Positions 27,641 through 36,976 of a stretch of 64,000 nt of DNA are shown in pieces; positions within the stretch are counted from its first letter, which is position 1, and each line of letters opens with the position of its first letter. Under the pieces are notes generated by a model. That model saw only the letters and a program-made list of their open reading frames with translations. It was not told the origin of the DNA and did not search any database. The DNA is taken from NCBI RefSeq assembly GCF_024435355.1, contig NZ_JAMJWG010000004.1, forward strand, positions 62,001-126,000. Reading direction: 5' to 3'. Both the position numbers and the translations under genes were made by a program. The stretch comes from Streptomyces odontomachi (lineage in GTDB: Bacteria > Actinomycetota > Actinomycetes > Streptomycetales > Streptomycetaceae).

Positions 27641-30124
27641 ATGGTTGAGCAGACCCCATCACCCCGGGACGAAGACGCTTTCGAGATGCCGAAGACCTGG
27701 AAGCGTCATCTGCACCCCAGGCGCGGCGGCGCACCCGGCCCGACGATCAAGCCGGCCGGTCCGGGTGAGACGGAGCTGCGCACCCAGTACGCAGGCAGGA
27801 TCGAGGAGGTGCTCGCCCACCGCAGGACCGATCCGGCACTGGCGGCTGCGGCACGGGAGCACCTGGCCGGCAGGACCGTTCCGTTGGGGGCGGCGGTGGT
27901 GGCGGCCATCCCGGAGGCGGAGCTGTCCACCGGCGAGATGACCGTGCGGTTCGTGGACGCCTGGGTCACGACGTACGGCCTGCCGTTCGCCGTCCAGGCC
28001 TTCCTGGATCGCTGCGACATCGGCTTCGGCTCTTCCGCCGGCCGGGGTGGCGTGGTGTCGATGAGCGATTCCCGCTGGTACTTCGACCGTGCTCGGCTGG
28101 AGGGCGCCGCCAAGCGGCTGCGCGTGCTGCTCGCCGCCGCACCCGACGCCGCCTACCGGGACGTCGTCGAACTCCTGACCCCGCTGCGCACCACACCGGC
28201 ACGGCAGGTGATCAGCGCCTATCTCGTGCCGACCGAGCTGGACTGGGTGGCCGCGTGCTGCACCGCCGCCACCGCCGACCAGCACCCCAGGCAGCTCCTC
28301 CTGCGCGCCCTGGGTTCACCCGAGCACCTCACGCTGCTGGGTCCGGCGGCACGCATCTCGGTCGCCGACTGCTACTACGTCGAGAACCTCATCACCCTGG
28401 CCGAGGGGGTGGGGCCGGCGATCGCGCCGTACCTGGCCGAGGCCTTCGACGAGCACCAGGACGAGAGCCGGCGGCGCAAAGGGCTGCTCGAAGTGCTGGG
28501 CCGGCTGCCCGGTGACGAGGCGTTCCGGCTGATGCTGGAGCGTGCCGAGAACCGCCACATGCGGGCCGCGCTGCACGAGACCATGCAGCGTTACCCGGTG
28601 CGCGCCCTGCGTGTCCTCGCGACGGCCACGACCGGCGGGGACGCCACCGCCCAGGAGCTGCTGACGGGTCATCTGCGGGCCAACGCCACGCTGGTCGCAC
28701 GGGTCCGCCAGGAGTTGCCCGCCGAGGTCCGCGCCGTCGTCGAGAAACTGTCCGGGGCGGACGACCGGGTTCCGGAGGCGTCGGCGGACGAGTTGCCCCA
28801 CGTGCTGGTCGATCCGCCGTGGGCACGCGCCGAGCGCAACCCCAAGCCCGTCGTCCTGAAGGGGCTGGTCGTCCCCGACGAGCCGTCCGTGGCGTGGGCA
28901 CCCGGCGAGCGCGACGCCTGGCTCCGGACGGAGATCGCGAATCCCGGCAAGAACAGCGTGACGTTGGAGCCCGTCCCGCCGCCCGCTCAACGCGATGGGG
29001 CATGGGAGAAGCGGATCGCGAACATCCGGGAAGGGGTGGCGCTCGAGCCTTTTCACAAGGAGCCCTACTGGCAGGCGGGGATGCTTGCGAAGGGGCCCGA
29101 AGAGCTGGTCCGACCCGTCCTGCGGGAGTGGACGGCGGATTGGAGCCACCGCGGACTGGGGACCACCGGTCCGTGGAGCCCGAGCAGCTGGCTCCGCCCG
29201 CTGGCCGCCCGTTTCGAACTCGACGCCCTGCCGGCCGTGCTGGACTTCGCCCGCTCCCGGCCGGCACACGGCAGCGCCCTGCTGCTGCCGTTCCTTTCCG
29301 GTGAGGTCGCCGGCACGGTGGCGCACTGGTTGCTGAACGTCGACTCGGCACGCGAGACGGCAATCGCCTGGTTCGCCCGGCACGGCCGCGCCGCGCTGCC
29401 GTTCCTGGTGCCGGTCGCGCTGGGCAGGGCGGGGCGGGCACGCAGGGCCGCCGAGTACGCGCTGCACTTCCTCGCCGACCAGGAAGGCGAGGACGCCGTC
29501 GTCGACGTCGCACGCGGTCACGGCGAGCGGGCCGTCGAGCTGGTGGAGGCCCTGCTGGCCGACGACCCGGAGAGCCTGCGTCCCCGCAAGAAGGTCCCCA
29601 CGCAACTCGGCGTGGACGTCGAAGTCCTCCCGCAGGTGCTGGTACGCGGCCGGGAGCGCGCGTTGCCCGTGCCGGCCGTCCGCCACCTGCTCACCCTGCT
29701 GGCGCTCAGCGCACCGGACGGCGAGGACCCCGACCTCGTCACGGTGCTGGAGGCGTGTGACGAGCGTGCGCTGGCCGACTTCGGGTGGGCGCTGTTCCAG
29801 CACTGGTGGCAGCACGGCGCGGGCCCACGCCACGCCTGGCAGTTCGCCGCCCTGGGACGGCTCGGGAACGACGGGACGGTACGTCGGCTCGTACCGCTGA
29901 TCCAGGCCTGGCCGCAGGAGGAGTGCCACCACCACGCGGTCCGTGGACTCGACGTGCTCTCCCGGATCGGCGGTGACCACGCGTTGCGGGCGCTGGACCG
30001 CATCGCCCGGCACTCCGAGTACCAGGGTCTGATGAAGCACGCGGGGGAACTGCTGGCCCAGGTGGCGGTGGTCCGGGGACTCACCCCGCGGCAGTTCGAC
30101 GACCTGCTGGCCCGGGGGACGTGA
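27641..30124 (+). CDS. HEAT-repeat protein related to DUF4132 proteins but lacking the DUF4132 domain
   Basis: 827 residues from ATG 27641, with no signal peptide or membrane segment. It is built of helical pairs, for example PYLAEAFDEHQDESRRRKG with LLEVLGRLPGDEAFRLMLERA, and the late WALFQHWWQHG stretch. The ending HALRALDRIARHSEYQGLMK then LLAQVAVVRGLTPRQFDDLL resembles the sequence that, in larger DUF4132 proteins as I recall them, directly precedes the DUF4132 domain. Here the frame stops right after it, so the protein looks like the N-terminal scaffold alone. The function is unknown. Confidence 0.7.
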   Translation: MVEQTPSPRDEDAFEMPKTWKRHLHPRRGGAPGPTIKPAGPGETELRTQYAGRIEEVLAHRRTDPALAAAAREHLAGRTVPLGAAVVAAIPEAELSTGEMTVRFVDAWVTTYGLPFAVQAFLDRCDIGFGSSAGRGGVVSMSDSRWYFDRARLEGAAKRLRVLLAAAPDAAYRDVVELLTPLRTTPARQVISAYLVPTELDWVAACCTAATADQHPRQLLLRALGSPEHLTLLGPAARISVADCYYVENLITLAEGVGPAIAPYLAEAFDEHQDESRRRKGLLEVLGRLPGDEAFRLMLERAENRHMRAALHETMQRYPVRALRVLATATTGGDATAQELLTGHLRANATLVARVRQELPAEVRAVVEKLSGADDRVPEASADELPHVLVDPPWARAERNPKPVVLKGLVVPDEPSVAWAPGERDAWLRTEIANPGKNSVTLEPVPPPAQRDGAWEKRIANIREGVALEPFHKEPYWQAGMLAKGPEELVRPVLREWTADWSHRGLGTTGPWSPSSWLRPLAARFELDALPAVLDFARSRPAHGSALLLPFLSGEVAGTVAHWLLNVDSARETAIAWFARHGRAALPFLVPVALGRAGRARRAAEYALHFLADQEGEDAVVDVARGHGERAVELVEALLADDPESLRPRKKVPTQLGVDVEVLPQVLVRGRERALPVPAVRHLLTLLALSAPDGEDPDLVTVLEACDERALADFGWALFQHWWQHGAGPRHAWQFAALGRLGNDGTVRRLVPLIQAWPQEECHHHAVRGLDVLSRIGGDHALRALDRIARHSEYQGLMKHAGELLAQVAVVRGLTPRQFDDLLARGT

Positions 30125-30184
30125 ACGCCCCCGGGGGGACACGAACCACGGGGACTGTCACAGCCGGCTGCCATCATCGAGGCC

Positions 30185-30790
30185 GTGACCACCGACGATC
30201 CCGCAGAGGCACCCGACGGGCTGCTCCGCTCCAGGCTGACGGAACTGCTGAAAGGTGTGCGGCCCTGGGACGACCTGGAGCGCAGCCACCTGGCCACGGC
30301 CCTGGAGTGGATCGCAAGCGGGGCTCCGCTGTACCGGACCCGCCCGCCTGACGTCCCGCCGACGCACCTGGTCTGCTACTTCGTCGTCCTGGACGAGACC
30401 CGCGGGGAGCTGCTGCTCGTCGCCCATCGCAAGGCGGGACTCTGGCTTCCCACCGGCGGCCACGTCGAGCCCGGGGAAGATCCGTGGGGCACGGTCGGGC
30501 GCGAGTGCCGGGAGGAGTTGGCCGTGGACGCCGTTCCTTCGGCGGTCTCGGGCGCGCGGCCGTTCTTCCTCACGATCACGCGCACCCGCGGGCAGCACCG
30601 GCACACGGACGTGTCGTTGTGGTACGTGGTGCGGTCGAGCGCGTGCGACATCACTGCGTTCGACGAGGAGGAGTTCGACGCGATCAGGTGGATGTCCCTG
30701 CGCCGGGTCCTCGCCGAGCCGGTGACCGCGCTCGATCCCCACATGCATCGGTTCACCCGCAAGCTCCTGGCCGCCCTCGCCGCCGCGTAG
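30185..30790 (+). CDS. Nudix hydrolase
   Basis: 201 residues from a GTG start. The Nudix box is present: GGHVEPGEDPWGTVGRECRE followed by EL (G-x5-E-x7-REUxEExGU pattern), with flanking strands HLVCYFVVLDETRGELLLVAHRK-like sequence. It hydrolyses a nucleoside diphosphate linked to another moiety; the substrate cannot be predicted. It lies 60 nt after the DUF4132-like gene and may be cotranscribed. It ends at a shared terminator. Confidence 0.88.
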   Translation: MTTDDPAEAPDGLLRSRLTELLKGVRPWDDLERSHLATALEWIASGAPLYRTRPPDVPPTHLVCYFVVLDETRGELLLVAHRKAGLWLPTGGHVEPGEDPWGTVGRECREELAVDAVPSAVSGARPFFLTITRTRGQHRHTDVSLWYVVRSSACDITAFDEEEFDAIRWMSLRRVLAEPVTALDPHMHRFTRKLLAALAAA

Positions 30791-30808
30791 TCTCCGCGCC
30801 CCGCGGGA

Positions 30809-30837
30809 CTTCCGGGGACGCTCTCCGTCCCCGGAAG
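30809..30837. terminator. bidirectional terminator between Nudix and hexosaminidase genes
   Basis: Perfect 12-bp stem CTTCCGGGGACG / CGTCCCCGGAAG with a CTCTC loop, between two convergent stop codons. Confidence 0.85.
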
Positions 30838-30848
30838 GCCCCGGGATG

Positions 30849-32597
30849 TCACTCCGCCGGCCAGTCCACCTGCGGCGATCGGTAGAAGTTGATGCCGAGC
30901 GCCGCCAGCCGTGGGCCCTGGGCCGCGAGCCGCACCCGATAGGCGTCCCAGTCGTGCGTGGCCGCCGGCGACCAGCCGAGCTCGGCGATGCCGAGGAGTC
31001 GCGGGAAGGCCATGTACTCGATGTCGGCGGACGTGGTGAGCGTCTCCGACCACAGCGGGGCCTCCACCCCGAGGATCGAGTCCGCCGGGGCGCCGTCGAG
31101 GTAGCTGCCCGGGTCCCAGTCGTAGGACCGCTGCACCGACACGAGGCCCGCCCACGACTGGCCGAGCGGGGTGTCCGCGGTGTACTTCATGTCCAGGTAG
31201 GCGCGGTCCGCCGGGGAGAGCACGACCTTCGTGCCCGCCTTGGCCGCGTCGACGACCTGCTGCCGTTCCGCCGCGCCGGTCGCGTCGTAGCCCCAGTACT
31301 GCGCCACCGCGCCGGGCACCGGGTGCCCGCCGGTCAGCTGGTGCCAGGCCATGACGGTCTTGCCCTGGGCGGTGACCAGCGGCTGCGCCTTGTCCATCAG
31401 GGTGACGTAGTCGTCGTGGCTGGTGGAGTGCGCCTCGTCGCCGCCGATGTGCAGGTACCGGCCGGGCGTCAGCCGGGCGAGTTCGGTGAGCACGTCGTCG
31501 AGGAAGTCGTAGGTGACCGCCTTCGGCACGCACAGCGAGCTGAAGCCGACGCTCGTGCCGGTGTAGAGCGGGGGCGCCACGCCGTCGCAGTTCAGCTCCG
31601 CGTACGAGGCGAGCGCCGCGTTGGTGTGCCCCGGCATGTCGATCTCCGGCACCACTTCCACGTACCGCTCGGCGGCGTACTGCACGAGGTCGGTGTACTG
31701 CTCCTTGGTGTAGTAGCCGCCCGGGCCGCCGCCGACCTCCGTGGAGCCGCCGTAGGTGGCCAGCCGCGGCCAGGAGTCGATGGCGATGCGCCAGCCCTGG
31801 TCGTCGGAGATGTGCAGGTGCAGTTCGTTGATCTTGTACAGCGCCAGCTGGTCGATGTAGCGCTTGACCTGGTCGACGGTGAAGAAGTGCCGGGAGACGT
31901 CGAGCATCGCGCCCCGGTAGGCGTAGCGCGGCACGTCCTCGATGGTGCCGCCCGCGACCTGCCACGGACCGGTCTGCTGCGTGGGCCGTTCCACCGCGGC
32001 GGGCAGCAGCTGCCGCAGCGTCTGCACCCCGTGGAAGAGCCCGCTGGGCGCCGCCGCGGTGATGGTGACCGCCTGCGGGGTGCTGGTCAGGCGGTACCCC
32101 TCGGTGCCGAGGGCCGCCTGGTCCGGGGCCAGCTCCAGGCGGATGCCGTCGTCGCCGGGCGCGGCGGTGACGGGCAGCGGATAGCCGGTGGAGGGGCGCA
32201 GCACGGCGGCGAGGTAGCTGCCGATCCGCGTCACCTCCTGCACCGCGTCCCGCTTCCCCTTCTTGCCTTTCTCGCCCGTACCGCCCTTCCCGCCCGTGTC
32301 GTGGCGCTCGCCCTGCGTGCCCTGGGTGGCGGCGTCGGAGGCCGCCCCCGCGGCGACGGCCACCCGAATGGGCGTCCCCTCGGTGATTTCGTAGCCGGCG
32401 TCGCCGGGCTTGACGGAGGCGGGGGCCGGCACCACCGAGTCGAGCCCTGCGGCTCGTGGAGTGCGTGCTCCCGGCTGCGCGGCGGCCGGCCCCGCGGTGA
32501 CCGTGCCCAGGGCGGCCGCGGCGAGCAGCAGCAGCGAGCCGAGGAGCCGGAACGTTCCGTGGTGGTGTCTTACGCGCGCTTTGACCTTCGGGCTCAC
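30849..32597 (-). CDS. secreted beta-N-acetylhexosaminidase (GH20)
   Basis: 582 residues from the GTG at 32597, preceded by AAGGGAG; the longer frame upstream is not coding-like. Signal peptide: basic start, LLGSLLLLAAAALGTVTAG core, cleavage near PAAAQ. A GH20b N-terminal domain precedes the TIM barrel, which has HLHISDDQGWRI and the catalytic Asp-Glu pair in HIGGDEAHST. It removes GlcNAc from chitobiose and chito-oligosaccharides outside the cell. Unusual: a low-complexity Gly/Lys-rich insert (TGGKGGTGEKGKKGKRD) lies in the N-terminal domain. A DasR-like site lies upstream and glmS is close by. It corresponds to SCO2786 by recall. Confidence 0.92.
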   Translation of the reverse strand: MSPKVKARVRHHHGTFRLLGSLLLLAAAALGTVTAGPAAAQPGARTPRAAGLDSVVPAPASVKPGDAGYEITEGTPIRVAVAAGAASDAATQGTQGERHDTGGKGGTGEKGKKGKRDAVQEVTRIGSYLAAVLRPSTGYPLPVTAAPGDDGIRLELAPDQAALGTEGYRLTSTPQAVTITAAAPSGLFHGVQTLRQLLPAAVERPTQQTGPWQVAGGTIEDVPRYAYRGAMLDVSRHFFTVDQVKRYIDQLALYKINELHLHISDDQGWRIAIDSWPRLATYGGSTEVGGGPGGYYTKEQYTDLVQYAAERYVEVVPEIDMPGHTNAALASYAELNCDGVAPPLYTGTSVGFSSLCVPKAVTYDFLDDVLTELARLTPGRYLHIGGDEAHSTSHDDYVTLMDKAQPLVTAQGKTVMAWHQLTGGHPVPGAVAQYWGYDATGAAERQQVVDAAKAGTKVVLSPADRAYLDMKYTADTPLGQSWAGLVSVQRSYDWDPGSYLDGAPADSILGVEAPLWSETLTTSADIEYMAFPRLLGIAELGWSPAATHDWDAYRVRLAAQGPRLAALGINFYRSPQVDWPAE

Positions 32598-33003
32598 AAG
32601 CGGCTCCCTTCGACTTGGCTGGGTGCTTCGGGCTGCGCGAGGGGGTTCGGGACGCGCAGACAGAGCGGACGTACGAGAGCGATGCACGGAAGAATCGACG
32701 TACGGGGAGTGCGGACGTACGGGAGAGCGGCAGAACCGTCCCCATGCGTACCGCGCACCCCATGACCGGTCAAGGTGTAGACCATTCACCCGTTCACAGA
32801 AATTCATGCGCAGGATCCGCCGGATTACGCGACACCGGCCGAAGAACACCCGCACGGCCCCTGGTCCAGGCCCCGAGAACCCGTCAGCCCAGCCCCCACG
32901 CCCCCTCGACACCCGCCCCGCGGCACCCGTAAGGCGAACATCACACCGCGTTTCCGACGATCCGTGCCCGGAAGCGGGCAGAATTCTTGCGTAAGCCCGG
33001 ACG
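32598..33003. other. divergent promoter region of hexosaminidase and 33,004 gene
   Basis: No gene is seen. It contains the DasR-like site at 32,772-32,785 and short A/T-richer patches near 32,790-32,815. Confidence 0.5.
32772..32785. promoter_or_regulatory. DasR-responsive element (dre-like)
   Basis: AAGGTGTAGACCAT matches the dre core TGGTCTAGACCA at 10 of 12 positions (AGGTGTAGACCA). It lies about 175 nt upstream of the hexosaminidase start. DasR, the GntR-family GlcNAc regulator, is known to control chitin and GlcNAc genes in Streptomyces, which fits this target. Confidence 0.7.
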
Positions 33004-33279
33004 GTGCCACAGGATCAACGGGTGCACGACGAACTTGTTGATCATCTGACACGCAGCACGCCGCTCAGCCGCGGCGAGGCGCTGCGGGTGATCCAGGACG
33101 TGCTCGCCTACTTCGACGAGACGACCGAGGAGTACGTCCGCCGGCGACACCGCGAGCTCCAGGCCCAGGGCCTGGTGAACACGGCGATCTTCGAGCGGAT
33201 CGCGGCGGACCTGCCCTACCGGGCGGTGGCCCCGCCGGAGCTGTCCCTCAGACAGCTGCGCCGCATCGTCTACGGCTGA
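33004..33279 (+). CDS. conserved small protein of unknown function
   Basis: 91 residues from a GTG start (a second GTG at 33022 would remove six residues). The sequence is mostly helical and charged: VHDELVDHLTRSTPLSRGE, LRVIQDVLAYFDETTEEYVR, ending LRQLRRIVYG. No known domain is recognised and no membrane segment is present. It lies 56 nt upstream of glmS in the same direction, so the two may be cotranscribed. Confidence 0.7.
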   Translation: MPQDQRVHDELVDHLTRSTPLSRGEALRVIQDVLAYFDETTEEYVRRRHRELQAQGLVNTAIFERIAADLPYRAVAPPELSLRQLRRIVYG

Positions 33280-33335
33280 CCCTCACAGCCGGCATCGAGA
33301 ACAGGCAGGCCAGAGGACCGACAAGGGAGAACCAT

Positions 33336-35153
33336 ATGTGCGGAATCGTCGGATACATCGGCAGGCGCGACGTGGCGCCGCTGCTGCTGGAAGGACTCCA
33401 ACGCCTGGAGTACCGCGGCTACGACTCGGCGGGCATCATCGTCACCGGGCCCAAGGCGCCCGGACTGAAGATGATCAAGGCCAAGGGCCGGGTGCGTGAG
33501 CTCCAGGCGCGGATCCCGAAGCGGTTCGCGGGCACCACCGGCATCGCCCACACCCGCTGGGCCACCCACGGCGCCCCCTCCGACGCCAACGCACACCCCC
33601 ATCAGGACGCCGAGGGCAAGGTCGCCGTCGTCCACAACGGCATCATCGACAACGCCTCCGAGCTGCGCGCCAAGCTCGTCGCCGACGGGGTCGAGTTCCT
33701 CTCCGAGACGGACACCGAGGTGCTCGCCCATCTGATCGGCCGCAGCGAGGCGCCGACGCTGGAGGAGCGGGTGCAGGCCGCCCTGCGGATCGTCGAGGGC
33801 ACCTACGGAATCGCCGTCCTGCACGCCGACTTCCCGGACCGCATCGTGGCGGCCCGCAACGGCTCTCCGGTGGTGCTCGGCATCGGCGAGAAGGAGATGT
33901 TCATCGCCTCCGACGTGGCCGCGCTGGTCGCCCACACCCGGCAGATCGTCACCCTGGACGACGGCGAGATGGCCACCCTGAAGGCCGACGACTTCCGCAC
34001 CTACACCATCGAGGGCACCCGCACCACCGCCGAGCCCACCACGGTGGAGTGGGCCGCCGAGTCCTACGACATGGGCGGCCACGACACCTACATGCACAAG
34101 GAGGTCTTCGAGCAGGCCGACGCCGTCGACCGGGTGCTGCGCGGCCGGATCGACGACCGGTTCTCCACCGTCCGTCTCGGCGGTCTCAACCTGGACGCAC
34201 GCGAGGCACGCGGCGTGCGGCGGGTGAAGATCCTCGGCTGCGGCACCTCCTACCACGCGGGCCTGATCGGCGCGCAGCTGATCGAGGAGCTGGCCCGGAT
34301 CCCCGCGGACGCCGAGCCGGCCTCCGAGTTCCGCTACCGCGACCCGGTCGTGGACCCCGACACGCTGTACGTCGCGGTGTCCCAGTCCGGCGAGACCTAC
34401 GACGTGCTGGCGGCGGTACAGGAACTCAAGCGCAAGGGCGCCCGGGTGCTGGGCGTGGTGAACGTGGTCGGCTCGGCGATCGCCCGCGAGGCGGACGGCG
34501 GCGTGTACGTGCACGCCGGGCCCGAGGTCTGCGTGGTGTCCACCAAGTGCTTCACCAACACCACCGTCGCCTTCGCGCTGCTCGCCCTCCACCTCGGCCG
34601 GATCCGGGACCTGTCGGTCTCCGACGGCAGGCGGATCATCGAGGGCCTGCGCCGGCTGCCGGCGCAGATCTCCGAGATCCTCGACCAGGAGGACGCGATC
34701 AGGAAGCTGGCCCTGGAGTACGCGGGGGCCAAGTCGATGATGTTCATCGGCCGGGTGCGCGGCTACCCGGTGGCACGGGAGGCCTCGCTGAAGCTCAAGG
34801 AGGTCTCGTACATCCACGCCGAGGCGTATCCGGCGTCGGAGCTCAAGCACGGCCCGCTGGCGCTGATCGAACCGGCCCTGCCGACCGTGGCGATCGTCCC
34901 CGACGACGACCTGCTGGAGAAGAACCGCGCGGCCCTGGAGGAGATCAAGGCACGCGACGGGCGCATCCTGGCGGTGGCCCACCAGGAGCAGGAGAAGGCC
35001 GACCACACGATCGTGGTGCCGAAGAACGAGGACGAGTTGGACCCCATCCTGATGGGCATCCCGCTGCAACTCCTCGCGTACCACACCGCGCTGGCGATGG
35101 GCCGCGACATCGACAAGCCCAGGAACCTCGCCAAGTCGGTGACGGTGGAGTAG
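33336..35153 (+). CDS. glmS: glutamine--fructose-6-phosphate aminotransferase (isomerizing)
   Basis: 605 residues. The N-terminal class II glutamine amidotransferase domain begins MCGIVGYIG with nucleophile Cys2 and contains HTRWATHG. Two SIS sugar-isomerase domains follow (GCGTSYHAGLIGAQL, SQSGETYDVLAAV), and the family-specific end is NLAKSVTVE. It makes glucosamine-6-phosphate for peptidoglycan and amino-sugar synthesis. No riboswitch is evident in the 56-nt leader. Streptomyces often has two copies; by recall this locus is glmS2 (SCO2789). Next to a hexosaminidase it links GlcNAc supply and use. Confidence 0.96.
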   Translation: MCGIVGYIGRRDVAPLLLEGLQRLEYRGYDSAGIIVTGPKAPGLKMIKAKGRVRELQARIPKRFAGTTGIAHTRWATHGAPSDANAHPHQDAEGKVAVVHNGIIDNASELRAKLVADGVEFLSETDTEVLAHLIGRSEAPTLEERVQAALRIVEGTYGIAVLHADFPDRIVAARNGSPVVLGIGEKEMFIASDVAALVAHTRQIVTLDDGEMATLKADDFRTYTIEGTRTTAEPTTVEWAAESYDMGGHDTYMHKEVFEQADAVDRVLRGRIDDRFSTVRLGGLNLDAREARGVRRVKILGCGTSYHAGLIGAQLIEELARIPADAEPASEFRYRDPVVDPDTLYVAVSQSGETYDVLAAVQELKRKGARVLGVVNVVGSAIAREADGGVYVHAGPEVCVVSTKCFTNTTVAFALLALHLGRIRDLSVSDGRRIIEGLRRLPAQISEILDQEDAIRKLALEYAGAKSMMFIGRVRGYPVAREASLKLKEVSYIHAEAYPASELKHGPLALIEPALPTVAIVPDDDLLEKNRAALEEIKARDGRILAVAHQEQEKADHTIVVPKNEDELDPILMGIPLQLLAYHTALAMGRDIDKPRNLAKSVTVE

Positions 35154-35170
35154 CCCGAGCGGCACCGCAA

Positions 35171-35220
35171 CGCGCCGGGGACCCGGCTCCGGGGGTGCGG
35201 CCCCCGCCGGGCCCGGCGCG
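35171..35220. terminator. bidirectional terminator after glmS
   Basis: Outer arms CGCGCCGGG / CCCGGCGCG and an inner GGGGG/CCCCC stem make a strong hairpin between the convergent glmS and stress-protein stops. Confidence 0.8.
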
Positions 35221-35229
35221 CCGTTCAGC

Positions 35230-35754
35230 TCACGGGATCACGATGACCGGCCGCTGCGCCCGACGGGCCAACCGGCCCGCCACGGAGCCGAAGATGCGGC
35301 CGACGATGCCGTGCGTGGAGCCGACGACGATGGCGTCCGCCTCGTACTCGTGACCGACGCCTTCGAGTTCGTGACAGATGTCGCCGCCGCGTTCGACGAG
35401 GATCCACGGCACCTCGGACAGGTAGTCGGCACAGGCCAGTTCGAGCCCGAGGACCTCGGTGCGGTGGTCCGGGACGTCGACGAAGACCGGTGGCTCGCAG
35501 CCTGCCCAGACCGTGGTCGGCAGCCTGTTGGCGACATGGACGATGATCAGACCGGATTGTGAGCGGTGGGCCATCCCGATCGCGTACGCGAGGGCACGCT
35601 CGCTTGATGTGGAGCCGTCGAACCCGACGACGACGCCGTGCTTGAACGCCGGGTCGCACTCGTGACGCGGCTCTGCTGCCGCCAGGGGGTCGGCCGAGGG
35701 ATCGGCGACCTGCCGTTTGCGGTCCGCTGGGTCGTGGTATTCGTGACCGGCCAT
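35230..35754 (-). CDS. universal stress protein (UspA family)
   Basis: 174 residues: a 37-residue hydrophilic N-terminal extension, then one Usp domain starting VVVGFDGSTSSERALAYAIG and ending with the ATP-binding loop VVGSTHGIVGRIFGSVAGRL and RRAQRPVIVIP. A nucleotide-binding stress protein; its specific role is unknown. Monocistronic. Confidence 0.9.
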   Translation of the reverse strand: MAGHEYHDPADRKRQVADPSADPLAAAEPRHECDPAFKHGVVVGFDGSTSSERALAYAIGMAHRSQSGLIIVHVANRLPTTVWAGCEPPVFVDVPDHRTEVLGLELACADYLSEVPWILVERGGDICHELEGVGHEYEADAIVVGSTHGIVGRIFGSVAGRLARRAQRPVIVIP

Positions 35755-36976
35755 CGGTGTCTCGGCGAAGGGAGTCCTCTAGGGAGGGGCGGCTGACGGG
35801 ATGCTGCTGTCAAGGTGTCCGGAGCACTGGCCGCGGAAACCACGGCAGTTGGCCCCGGAGCGTGTCCGGGAATCATCTTCCCAACCCCATACCCGCAAGG
35901 GTACGGCGGCACTCCTCTCCAGCTCAGGCTCAGCTCACGGCTGTACGACGCCGCGGCGGTGTTCCCCGGAGCATGCATGAGTGCATACCCCTATGGCAAT
36001 GGTTGCTGCTCGGTACAGCCGGTTCCCGGTCTTTCACCACGCGTGCACGCTACCCCAGCACACCGCTCTGACCAGGCAGTATTCCACCGCCGCCGGCCGT
36101 GGCCACCGCGTCGCTGCAATACGACGATGCCGGCCCGGGCCGCTGGCCGGCCGGCACTCCGCGCCACCGGGACGACCGGGTGAGCGGCCGGTTCTGGCCC
36201 GACTACCGGCCTGGGCGCCCGGGTACCGTCCGGCCGGCCGATGCCCGACCGAAGAAATCCGGAAGCACCCGCCGACCAGCGCGCCCGCGCCCATGCGACC
36301 CGCACGGCCCCCACGACTCTCACCTCCCACTCCATTGCCCCCACGTGATCGCTGGCGTACGCCTGGAAGTGAGGGTGTGCGACGGCGCACAACGGGGTGG
36401 TACAGCACAATCGTGAATGCGCCGCCTCGGCGACGCGAAAAAGCCCCGCCCCACCCGGCGGAGCCGGGGTGTCCCAGCCAAAAGCCACGCCGCATCCGTG
36501 GGCCTGGTCTGCAAATGAGCGCGGGGCCGCACGGGAGCGCACAAGGGCGATAGGGCCCCATGCGGGGCCGTGCGCCGGAAAACCATCCGGTTTGCTGCTG
36601 CACTCAACGATGCTTTTCAGCCAACTTATGGACCCCAGTCCAACCTTGGCCGAACCCCTCTCTACCCCCCTGCCCACCAGTAAGGAACGCACCAAGGGGC
36701 ACACTGTCGCCCTACGGGGACCGGCCACGTAGCCGAGGCCCACTTCCCAGCCGGGCCCTCGGAGTGCAACGCTTCGTGATCGAATGCTTTACGCCAAGTT
36801 GCCATGTCGACATAGTGGCGGGCGCCGGAACTGGTCACGTCGGGCCTGCCGGACCCAGTAGATTCGATCATGACTGTCACACGGCGGGGGACTCGTGCAG
36901 GACCGAGGGGAAACGTGCAGGAGCGACAGACCCACAGGGTAAGGGGCGCCGCGACCACCGAGGGGGGCTTAGGGAC
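35755..36976. other. long regulatory region upstream of adpA
   Basis: No convincing gene is seen in 1.2 kb; open frames here do not show family sequence. Long 5' regions with many regulator sites are known for adpA in other Streptomyces. The GC content is lower in parts (around 36,590-36,640 and 36,770-36,830), as in promoter DNA. Confidence 0.55.

Noticed and set aside
33280..33335. glmS ribozyme or riboswitch
   Set aside because: The leader is only 56 nt and shows no glmS-ribozyme core; such ribozymes are typical of Firmicutes.
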